Assembly (NCBI GenBank): GCA_035296325.1
Contig: DATHBD010000003.1
Coordinates: 1-50,722, forward strand
Length of the DNA: 50,722 bases
Direction of reading: 5' to 3'
Source of the DNA: DATHBD01 sp035296325
GTDB taxonomy: Bacteria; Actinomycetota; Actinomycetes; Mycobacteriales; Micromonosporaceae
Shown: in pieces, positions 41,067 through 50,300 of the stretch
How positions within the stretch are numbered: the first letter of the stretch is position 1
Layout of the letters: every line of letters starts with the position of its first letter
Program-made: the position numbers and the translations under genes
Notes under the pieces: model-generated
The model's database searches: none
Seen by the model: the letters and a program-made list of their open reading frames with translations, nothing else
Told to the model about the DNA's origin: nothing

Positions 41067-42245
41067 TCAGGTGGCCGCGACGGTGCGGGCGTGGTAGGGC
41101 TTCCGGTTTTGGATCATGGTCCAGAGGACGGTGATGCGGCGGCGGCCGAGGGCGCCGATCGCCTGCCGGTGGGTCATGCCTTCGGCGCGTTTGCGTCGGT
41201 AGTAGGCGGTAGATTCCGGATGGGATTTGAGCGCGGTCAGGGCGGACATCAGGAATACGCGGCGTAGGACACGGTGGAACCGGTGTGGTCGTTTCAGGTT
41301 GCCGGTGACGCTGCCGGAGTCGCGGTTGACCGGGGCGAATCCGGCGTGCGCGGCCAGCCGCGACGGAGTCGGGTGCGTGTCGGTGCCGGTGTGGGCAAGG
41401 AACTCGGCGCTGAGGATGGTGCCCATGCCGGGCATGCTGAGCACGATCTCGGCGAGCGGGTGGCTGGCCAGGGCGTCGGCGATCTGGGCGTCGACGGCCT
41501 CGATGCGCCAGGTGAGGTCGCGTAGGTCGGTGGCGAGTTGGCCGAGGACCGCGGCGTAGGCGGCCTCACCGGCGGTACGGATGGTCTGCGCCCGCGCCGC
41601 TGCGATCACCGCCGCGGCTAACGGTTTGGCGTTGTTGACCTTGTACTGTTTGAGCAGGGCGTGGATCTGGTCGTAGCCGGCCTTACGGATCGCCGTGGGG
41701 GTTTGCCACTGGGTCAGGATGTGCACCGGGCCGCGCAGGCTCAGGTCCAGGACTTGGCCGAGGGCGGGGCTGATTGAGGTGAGCACGGCCTGCATCCGCA
41801 TGATGGTGCGCACGCGTTGCTCGACCAGGTCGCGTCGGTGCTCGGTCAACACGAGCAGGTGGTCGCGCGCCGGATCATGCGGTGCGATCACTGGTAGGTC
41901 GTCGCGGGTACGCAGGGTCTGGGCGATCACCACCGCGTCGGCCGCGTCGGTCTTGTGTTCGCCGTTGAACGCGGGGGCGATGTGCGCGAACAGGTAGCCG
42001 TTGACGTAGCGGACGTCGAGGTGGCGGGCGTGCAGCAGTGTGACGAGCAGGGCGGCCGGGCCGGAGATGATGTCCACGGCCCAGCGGACGTTGCGCCGGC
42101 GGTGACAGATTTGCTTGATCATCGCCTGCAGGCGTGCCTGGTCGTTGGGGACCTGCTGCGAGGTGACCTGGGTGCCGCGTTCGTTCACGACGGCGATGTG
42201 GTGGTGTTGTTTGCCGATGTCGACACCGACGTACAGGTAGCTCAC
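41067..42245 (-). mobile_element. IS110-family transposase
   Basis: A 392-aa transposase/DEDD recombinase. The N-terminal DEDD domain starts YVGVDIGKQHHHIAVV (first Asp at about 8), with HKTDAADAVVIAQ holding the later acidic pair. The C-terminal transposase_20 domain has LSMPGMGTILSAEF and FAPVNRDSGSVTG. The length is normal for IS110 (about 400 aa) and the frame is intact, so it may be active. GTG 42245 has GGAGG about 7 bases upstream. Terminal repeats are not seen, as expected for this family, so the element ends cannot be fixed; flanking noncoding DNA on either side may include the bridge-RNA region. Confidence 0.9.
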
Positions 42246-42669
42246 GTCAGTCCTCCAAGGATTGGGCTCGGGGGGTGAGGGAGGCGTGGACCTGCCGGCC
42301 GTATTCCTGTCCGCAGCTTCGATAAGGCGATCGCGGTTCCGCAAATGTCTGAAGGCGAAGGAGACGCCGAGGCAGAGAGCAGGGACGCGGACTTCGTCTT
42401 CTGCAAGGCCATATGTTCGGCATCCCACGGAGGGCGACGTCCCCACTCCCGGTCCACACCCACCAACGCCGGCGGGGTGATCTGGACACGGCACGGGCGA
42501 CAAGTTCACCCCTGTGGAAGCCGCGGTTGTCGGAAGTGCGGTCAATGAGTACGCGCGAGACGGTGGACGGCCAACGTCGGTGGCGTAGCCAGCCGCTGCC
42601 GGTAGGTTGCCGCTCCGGATCGCTGTTGGGCCGGCATGGGCCGATGTTCGCGTCGACATGCCTGGGGCA
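42246..42669. other. Unassigned DNA between IS110 and the IS982 remnant
   Basis: No gene supported. The leftward frame of the IS982 remnant stays open through part of it, but the residues no longer resemble a transposase. The part next to 42245 is the left flank of IS110 and could encode its noncoding RNA. Confidence 0.45.
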
Positions 42670-43058
42670 GATCAGGGAGCGCATGATCGGTTGGTCGGCG
42701 TGCCAGTTGTGCCAGGTCGCGGCGGTCAGGGCCCGGACGCGTTGCAGGACCCGGACGGCGACGCCGGTGATGGTGCGTCCGCCGTGTTGTTCGAGGTGGA
42801 GTTGACTCTTGAGGGTTTCGTTGACTGATTCGATGCTCTGCCGGGTGGCTCGGAGCAGGCCACGACAGGGTCGTGGCGCTTCGGTGCGGTAGGCGGGTGG
42901 TACGACGGTGTTGCCGATGTCGTTGAGCCAGGTTTCGGTGTCGCGGTCGCGGTAGCCCTTGTCCACGACCAGGATCAGCCCGCCCGGGTGGTGAAACATG
43001 GCGGGTTGCAGGCTCACCAGGTCGACGAGGACTTCACGTTCGTCGGTTTGGCCGTTCA
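42670..43058 (-). pseudogene. IS982-type (DDE) transposase remnant
   Basis: The leftward frame starts MNGQTDEREVLVDLVSL and continues through LILVVDKGYRDRDTETWL, RATRQSIESVNETLKSQL and GVAVRVLQRVRALTAATWHN to RSLI. These are the second half of an IS982-family transposase with the late Glu (IESVNE) region. The N-terminal half with the first Asp residues is missing, and after RSLI the usual last few residues are replaced by unrelated sequence. So both ends are lost and it cannot transpose on its own. Confidence 0.75.
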
Positions 43059-43313
43059 TGGAGCCGGCGCATCCCCGAGATGTATTTCAACAACGAGGTT
43101 GCGGAAGTTCGGATCGCCATACCCGTCACTGCAGCTTAGCTTAACGACGTTAACCCCTTCCTCGATGCGCTTCAGCCCTGAGTTGCCGATCCACGCTTGG
43201 GTCGTGCCGTTGTGGTCTCGCCAAATATTCCAGATCTGCAGAACTGCGGTCCAGTCTTGCCCCCAGCGGTACGGATTGTCGGCCTCACGCGACCGTGCGC
43301 AGTTTCCTCCCAC
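43056..43313 (-). pseudogene. Fragment of an unrecognised gene, cut at its 5' end
   Basis: An 85-codon leftward frame, less GC-rich than the chromosome and rich in Trp, Asn and Gly (YRWGQDWTAVLQIWNIWRD, TTQAWIGNSG, VKLSCSDGYGDPNFRNLVVE). It looks like the C-terminal part of a secreted or cargo protein. No ribosome site precedes the only GTG, and the frame is closed by TGA just upstream of it. A coding-looking stretch in another frame (ICGTIEIDGVEYNHVF) follows on the 5' side, suggesting a frameshift. Its TGA overlaps the ATG where the IS982 remnant begins, so this marks the insertion junction. Confidence 0.5.
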
Positions 43314-43374
43314 AAGAAAACGTGATTGTACTCGACGCCGTCAATTTCGATTGTTCCGCATATGACCTTTAAGC

Positions 43375-43527
43375 TTACCCCTGGGGCGCAGCAGAATTGC
43401 TTGAAGCGAAATCGAGCGCGACCGGAGTGGAATCCACAATCCCTGTCACTTCGATCATCATATGAACCCGGTGGCCGTCCAGATACACCGGCTTGCCGTC
43501 ACTGGCACGAAACATCTCCGCGAGCAC
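43375..43527 (-). CDS. Short hypothetical protein
   Basis: A 50-aa frame starting at GTG 43527, with AGAGGAGAG 6 bases upstream, a good ribosome site. The product includes FRASDGKPVYLDGHRVHMMI and EVTGIVDSTPVALDF and ends SAAPQG. It is not recognised. It might be the start of a longer gene that is frameshifted after 43375, since protein-like frames continue leftward to 43056. Confidence 0.4.
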   Translation of the reverse strand: MLAEMFRASDGKPVYLDGHRVHMMIEVTGIVDSTPVALDFASSNSAAPQG

Positions 43528-43540
43528 GTCTAACTCTCCT

Positions 43541-43759
43541 CTAGTAGCCAGGGTGTGGAGGTCCTGGCCCGCTTTCGCCTCCTGCGGTGAGCGCAGTGCG
43601 GCCCCCTGGCGATGTCCACCCTGCATGGGCGTGGTGCGTTGTGGGCGCCGAGTCCCCCGGCCTGCAGACATAATTATCCCGCAGATGCGCCCATCCCGCC
43701 CTGCCGCAAAGTGACATCAAGATTGCTACACCAAGCCTCGTCACGCCGCCCCCAGTCAC
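43541..43759 (-). CDS. Possible short protein
   Basis: A 72-codon leftward frame (GTG start; in-frame alternatives follow) with RLGVAILMSLCGRAGWAHLR and DNYVC, then a Pro/Gly/His-rich tail. Its TAG is 13 bases before the GTG of the next short frame, and that frame's ribosome site lies in the gap, which suggests a pair. No family is recognised and the codon evidence is weak. Confidence 0.3.
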   Translation of the reverse strand: MTGGGVTRLGVAILMSLCGRAGWAHLRDNYVCRPGDSAPTTHHAHAGWTSPGGRTALTAGGESGPGPPHPGY

Positions 43760-43814
43760 CTTGCCACCGTTGTTTATACACCTCCCGGACTCACGCCGAA
43801 GGCGGCGCGGCTAT

Positions 43815-44375
43815 TCAGTCCCGGGCGCTATCAGCGCGGCTTTCCGCGGTTGAGCACTCGTCAAATTCGAATATTGCGTGTCCCGCAATGGCACGCATTT
43901 CAATGCCATTGCGCGCGGCCGTAAGGGCTCCTTCGGTGTAATAGTGGTTGGGTAGGCGAGCCCGGTCTCCCGTTACTGGATTGACTACGGTTGCCCCTCG
44001 GTGCATTGAACGCTTGATATCCCTGATGGCAGCCCTCCAGGCTTTAGCAAGATCAGGGTCGCCAATTGCCGCCTGTATCATGGACTCAGCGAGAGAGTCA
44101 GCGGTCCGGTTTCCGGGGAGCACCGTCAACACGCTACCAACGCTGCTGAGGAGCTTCGAGTCTGATCTCGATTCAAGGTTGAAAGGCGTCGGACTTAGGG
44201 ACGCTCGCATGACGCTTTCGGGGAAGGTGCCGACTGCCTGGTCTGCGTCTTCCACTAAGTATTTTGTGTCAAATCGCTCCCACACCACATGGAGGTTCAG
44301 CGAAACGCGCCAAGAATCAATCCAAGCAGTCAGCTCGGAACGCTCCGCATGGAATTGCAGACTCATGCTAGTCAC
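43815..44375 (-). CDS. Candidate immunity protein of the RHS toxin
   Basis: A 186-aa soluble protein, not recognised as a family. It opens TSMSLQFHAERSELTAWID and ends with TEGALTAARNGIEMRAIAGH and FEFDECSTAESRADSARD (given in parts), acidic overall. Its GTG overlaps the TGA of the giant RHS gene (GTGA), so it is translated right after the toxin tip. A small gene fused in expression to the 3' end of an RHS gene is, by established pattern, the cognate immunity gene. GC is visibly lower than in the RHS core, as in the toxin tip, so the two moved together. ATG 44366 is an alternative start. Confidence 0.62.
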   Translation of the reverse strand: MTSMSLQFHAERSELTAWIDSWRVSLNLHVVWERFDTKYLVEDADQAVGTFPESVMRASLSPTPFNLESRSDSKLLSSVGSVLTVLPGNRTADSLAESMIQAAIGDPDLAKAWRAAIRDIKRSMHRGATVVNPVTGDRARLPNHYYTEGALTAARNGIEMRAIAGHAIFEFDECSTAESRADSARD

Positions 44376-47300
44376 TTCGGACCCCCATTATAAGGCACAA
44401 AATGCATCTCTAGATTCGCGAACTCCTCTAGATCGTTGATTGCCTCTGACTCGCGCTTGACCGGCGCGCCGGTCCGCTGGTACTGCTTGCCGACGTTGAT
44501 GCCGTATTGCGTCCCATCCGGTCGATTCACGAGGATGTCTGGCCGTCGGCTCGACTTGGAACCCTTTGGTGTTTGGAACACGGCTTCACGCAAGACTTCT
44601 CCGGTGGAGGACCGCCTTTGGCCGCCGCCGACGACGATCCCGTCTTCAACACTGTCAGCCACCTCTCTGACCTTACGGTTGTGCGCTCCGATGCCAAAGA
44701 GCTTCGGTCCCGGTCTGCTGGCAGCAATTGCCCGAACACTGTAGCCCGCCGCCGTGGCCGCGCTGAGGGCCCCCTTACCCGGGATGACCATGGATGCGGC
44801 TGTTCCTGCCGATAGGACAGGGCGGTACCAAGGGTTATTCTTGATGTCGCAGGTCGATCCGGGCTGCAGGAACTCCTTGAATTTGGATGGAAGTCCGAAC
44901 AGGAGAGCGTCGGCGAGAGCCCATTCGGTGGCTCTGAGGCCTTGTGCAAAGTTGGGGAATTTTTTGTCGAGCCAGGTGCAGTCGGTGCACAGGCCTGAGG
45001 GGTCTGTGTTTTGTAGTGGGTTGTTCTCGGCGTAGGCGTATGGCTGGTGGGTGGAGTCGGCGATGGGATCGATGGTGAGGAATTGGCCGGTGGTGGGGTC
45101 GTAGTCGCGGGCGCGTAGGTGGATGAGGCCGGTGGTGGGGTCGGTCCAGGCGCCGGTGAAGCCGATGCGGCTGTCGGTCCCGGTGTGGTGGGTGCGGTTG
45201 CCGTATGGGTCGTAGGCGTTGGTTCCGGTGACTGTTCCGGTGTGGTCGGTGATCAGCCGGACGGAGCCGATGTTGTCGGTGTGCAGGTAGTGGATGGTGC
45301 CGTTGGTGTTGATCTGGGCGTAGGGGGTGAGGTCGGGTCCGTACAGGTAGCGGTGGGTGCCGTCGTCGAGGATGAGCGGCATGTCGTTGGCATCGGCCCA
45401 GGTGAAGTGGGTGGTGGTGCCGTTATGGGTGCGGGTGGCGCGCAGGCCGGCGCCGTTGGTGGTGTAGTCGGTGGTCGTGGTGTCGGGCCTGGTGACGCCG
45501 GTGAGTGAGCCGGCGCTGTTGTAGCGGTAACTGGTGATCTGGGCGGGTGTCAGTGCGGTGGCGGGTGTGGTGGTGCGGGTGCGGTTGCCGTTGGCGTCGT
45601 ACTGGTAGGTGGCGGTGGTGCTACCGGCGCGGGTGGTCGCGGTGAGTTGCTGGGCTGCGTTGTAGGCAAGGGCGGTGCCGTTGGGTAGGCCGGTGAGGGT
45701 GCCGCCCGGAGTAGTGGTGTAGGTACCGGTCGTTGTGGGGCCGGAGACCGTGGCGAGGCGTCCGGCGGTTCCGAAGGTGTAGCTGTGTTGGGCGTCTGCG
45801 TTGAGTTGCCCGGCGTGGTCGTAGGTGTAGGTGAAGTTGTCGAGCGTGGTGGTGGCCTTGGTGAGTGTGATCGCCTTGGTTTGCCCAGCCGGTTCGTACG
45901 CGCGGTTGCTAATGACGCCGTTGGGTGTCTGTTGGGTGGCCAGGCGACCGTCGGAGTCCCACCCGAACGTGGTGGTGCGCTCGGCCCAGTCGGTGGCCGA
46001 TGTCATCTGTCCGGCGTTGTCGTAGCCGTAGGTGACCTTGTTGCCGCCTGGATAGGTCAGGGTGGTGAGCCGGCCGGCTTGGTCGTAGCCGTAGGCGACG
46101 GTCGCGCCCGCGCCGTCGGTGCTGGCGGTCAGACGCCCCGCCGCGTCGTGGGTGTAGGTGGTGGTGCCGGTGCCGTCGGTCATGCTCGCGCGGCGGCCCG
46201 CGGCGTCGTGGGTGTAGGTGACGTCGGGGGTATTGGCGGCGCTGTAGCCGATGCCGGTGATGTCCCCGGCGGTGTTGTAGCTTGCGGTGATGGTCTCGCC
46301 GTCGGGTGTGGTGGTAGTCAGCGGCCGGCCTGCGGGGTCGTAGGTGTAGCCGGTGATCAGGCCTCCGGGTTGGGTGCGGGTGGTTTGCTGGCCGACGGCG
46401 TTGTAGGTGTAGGTGGTGTCGTGGCCGTCAGGGTCGGTCTGTTTCGTCAGCTGGGCGTTGGCGTTGTAGCTGTAGGTGGTGGTGCCGGAGTCGGGGGCGA
46501 CGACGGTCGCCGCGAGAGCGTCGCCAGTGTAGGTACGTCGGGCGATGCGTCCGAGCGGGTCGGTGGTACTGCTCAGTCGCCCGGCCGGGTCGTAGTCGTA
46601 GGTAGTGGTCTTACCGTTGGCGTCGGTGCTTGAGGTGACCTGTCCGGCGGCGTCGTAGGTGGTGCTGGTGTGCGCGCCTGATGGCAGGGTCGTCGTGAGG
46701 GGGCGTCCGTCCAGGTCGTAGGTGAAGGTGACGGTGCGGTTGGCGGCGTCGGTGATGCTGGCCAGTTCGCCGAGGGCGTTGTACTGGTGAGTGGTCGTCT
46801 TGTTGGTGGGGTCGGTGGTGGTGGCCACCTGTCCGGATGCCGTGTAGGTCGTGGTGGTGGTGGCGCCGGTCGGGTCAGTCGCGGTGGTGGGTCGGCCAAG
46901 CAGGTCGTATCCGGTGGTGGTGGTCTTGCCGGCGGGGTCGGTGACCGTGGTGCGATGGCCGGCGGCGTTGTAGGCGTATCGGGTGGTGCGGTTGGCTGGA
47001 TCGGTGACCGTGAGCACGCGGCCGATGGTGTCGAGGGTATTGCGGGTGGTGTGTCCGGCCGGGTCGGTGGTGGCGACGGGGAGCCCGGCGGCGTTGTACT
47101 CCGTGGTGGTGGTGCGCCCGTCAGTGGTTGTCATGGTGGTCCGCTGCCCTGCGGTGTTATAGCCGAAGTGGGTCACGGCGCCGTTGGGTGCGGTGTGCGT
47201 GGCGACGGTGCCGTCGGTGTTGTAGCTGCGTTGTTCTACCCGTGCGTCTGGGCTGGTGGTGGACAGCAGGTCACCGACGAGGTTGTAGGCATAGGTGGTG

Positions 47301-50300
47301 GTTCGATTAGTTGGGTCCGTGGTGGCGGTGACCTGGTTGAGCGCGTTGTACGTCCACGTCGTCGTACGGCTTAGCGCGTCGACCTGGCGGGTTTGGTTGC
47401 CCGTCGCATCGAATGTGGACGTGACGACCTTGCCGAGCGGGTCGGTGATGGAGGTGGCGTTGCCTGCGGCGTCGTGGCCGTACCGCCACAGCCGCGCGGT
47501 GGGGGTTCCGGCCGCTGTGGTCTTCTCGGTGAGGTAGCCGTTGGTGAAGCTGCTGACGGTGACGGCGCCGCCGGGAGCGGTGACCGTGGTGCTCGACGAT
47601 CCGTCTGTCTGCTGGCTGTAGGCCAGTGTCGTCGTCTGGCCCATGGGGTCGATCTGGCGGGTCACGCGCCCGCTGCTGTCATAGGTGTTGCGGAGGAAGC
47701 CGCCGCCCGGCTGGGTGACGAGCACGATGCGGTGGGCGGTGTCGTAGCCGTAACGCGTGACGGCGCTGTCAACGGCGGTCACTTTGACCAGGTGTCCTGC
47801 GGTGTCGTAGTCGTAGGTGGTGGTTCGGCCTGCGGAGTCGCTGACGGCTGAGAGGTGGGTGCCGGTCCAGGTGAACGTGATCGTCCGACCGTCGGTGGTG
47901 CTCGCCGATGACAGCAGTCCTGCGTTGTACGTGAAGGTGACGGTGTTGCCGTGCAGGTCCTTCAGCGATGTGAGTTGCCCGGTGGAGCTGAACGTCATGG
48001 TCTGCTGGGCGCGCCGGGTGAACGTCCACGTTCCGTTCGTTTCCTGCACGAGGGTCGCGAAGACGTTCTGTGGTGCCGTGTATCGGCGGTTGCCGGCGTG
48101 GTGGAACGTCACCGTGGAGCCGGTTTCCTGCTTGACGGTGACGGTGGACGGTTCGGAGATGGATGTGCCGAGCAACTCCAGGGACGCCGCGTAGTTCATC
48201 GACCAACCGCGCCCGAGCGGGCCGTCGACGGTGGCGGCTGTGCTCGAGTAGGTGCGGGTGACGCCGAGCGCCGGTCCCTTGCCGGGCAGGGCGATGTCAG
48301 TGGCGGCGTCGAAGAACTCGCCGGTGGCGGTGTTGACCGGGTCGCAGCTGCAGACCTGGCTGGCCGGCATCGACGGGTTCTGACCACCCTGGGTCTGCGA
48401 TGCGGTCAGTGGCGGCGGCGTGGGAAGGCTGAACATTCTCGGCGTTGACATGACATCGCCGACTCGGACGGCATACTCGTAACCTGGCTTTGCGAATGGG
48501 AAGTTGCCGTCGGGCCGCCACGTGCAGGAAGTGGTCGTACAGGTTTTGTAGGTGCGGCCCCACCCAGATGGAACGTACCAAAGACTCAGGATGTATTCCA
48601 CGTCGGAGTCGTAGTAGAGGCCTCCACCGACCAATTCCATTTTGTTGAGCCAGCCGCTGAATCCACCCGACCCCAGACGACGATTGGTGGTCGCTTCGAT
48701 CACGCCGTTGTTGTATGTGACGTTCAGGGTCAACGCCGAGAAGTCGGCCCCAGCACCGTCGAGAAGCGGGTACCTGTCGATCGTCGTCGTTTGGTCGGTC
48801 AGGACCGCGTCGAACCTATGCCCCGCACGAGCGTCGGTGATGACGGCTTTGCAAAACCGTCCGCTGCCGCAGGACGCGACCGTCTCCGACGTGGTGACGT
48901 CGACAATGTCAAGTGTGTACGGTGACGCGTTGACGTCGCGGTCGGTGTTGGCCTGGAGGGTCATCTGGCGCACCGCACCAGTACTGATCCATCGATCCGC
49001 GCCTTCATATGCAGCGCCAGGGTACTCAATATGGGACTGTCGCTGAAGTTCCGGATTGATCGTTGTCACCGGGAACTGGTAGGTCCAGGTGGTGACAGCT
49101 TGGACATCGGTGCCGTCGGGGAGAGCCATGGTGGCCTGGAAAGTGTGGGTTCCAGTGGCCTTGTACGGTAGCCCGAAGTAGGTGCAACTATCTGGGTATA
49201 TCGCCTGCTGGGCGGGACACGATCCCACGGAGTAGTTCTGCGTCAGGTCGCGGATTGTGATGATGTACGGCGCGCTGAAGGTCACGTATCGTGAGACTTC
49301 TGCGCTCGGTCCGGTGGCAAACCATGGGTTGTGGGTGAGGATCTCGTCGACGTCCCAGGTGAAGGTGCTGGTGCCCTGCACCCCGTCGATGTCGGATGCC
49401 GTGACGGTCACGGTGGTGTCCTGCGCTGTCGACGGAGTGCCGGACATCAGGCCCGTGCTGCTATCGATCGATATGCCCGCCGGTAGGCCGTTGGCGGTCC
49501 AGATGTACGGGGCGGTTCCGCCGGTGGCGCTGGGCTGCACGCTGTCGTACCTGCCGACCAATCCGCCTTTGGTGTCGCCTGCAGGAGTGGTGGTGACGTC
49601 GATCGGATCTCTCACGATCCAGTCGAAGGCGACGTCGGCTACGCGCCAGACTCCGTCGAAGACTGCCACCTGAATATTGAAGTAGACGCCCTTCTCGGTG
49701 GGCGTACCGGTGATCACGCCGGTGGAGCTGTTGAGGGTCAGGCCGGTGGGCAGGCTGTGCCCGACGCCGGGCGATGGCCGGTAGACAATCCAGGTGTACG
49801 GTGCGGCGCCGCCGGTGGCGGTCAGCTGCACCGACAGCGGCACATTTACCAGACTGCTCCGGTTGACCGCCGTCATCACCAGCGCGTTCGCCACGTCCCA
49901 GATCACGGTCGTGCTGGCCGAGCTACCGGAGATGTCGCTGACCGTTACCCTGGTTGACGGCTTCTCTACCGTCGTGGGCGTACCGGAGACGACGCCGGTG
50001 GCAGGATCGATGGACAGTCCCTGGGGCAGCCCAGTCGCCGACCACGTGTAGGAGCCGGTTCCACCGGAGACGTGGACCGTGGCTCCGATCTTGGTTGATT
50101 CGGGCTGTCCGACGACGCTGCTCAGGCGCATCCCGTCGTACACCACGACCGGGGTTACGACGGCCCACGTGAACGCGACCGTACGGGCGATCCTCTCGGC
50201 GTCGGTGACGGTCACCGTGGGCACCGCAGTGCCAACGACCGTCGGCGTCCCGGAGACGACACCGGAGGTGGCATCAATCGACACTCCGGCCGGCAGGTCG

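Noticed and set aside
42247..42659. Leftward extension of the IS110 and IS982 frames as one longer fusion transposase
   Set aside because: The two are in different frames and belong to unrelated families; the extra residues do not resemble either.
45100..48200. Dense short repeats rich in GTGGTG and TCGTAG that look like a satellite or CRISPR-like array
   Set aside because: They are the codons of YD repeats in the RHS gene, in one uninterrupted frame with irregular spacing and no conserved direct repeat.
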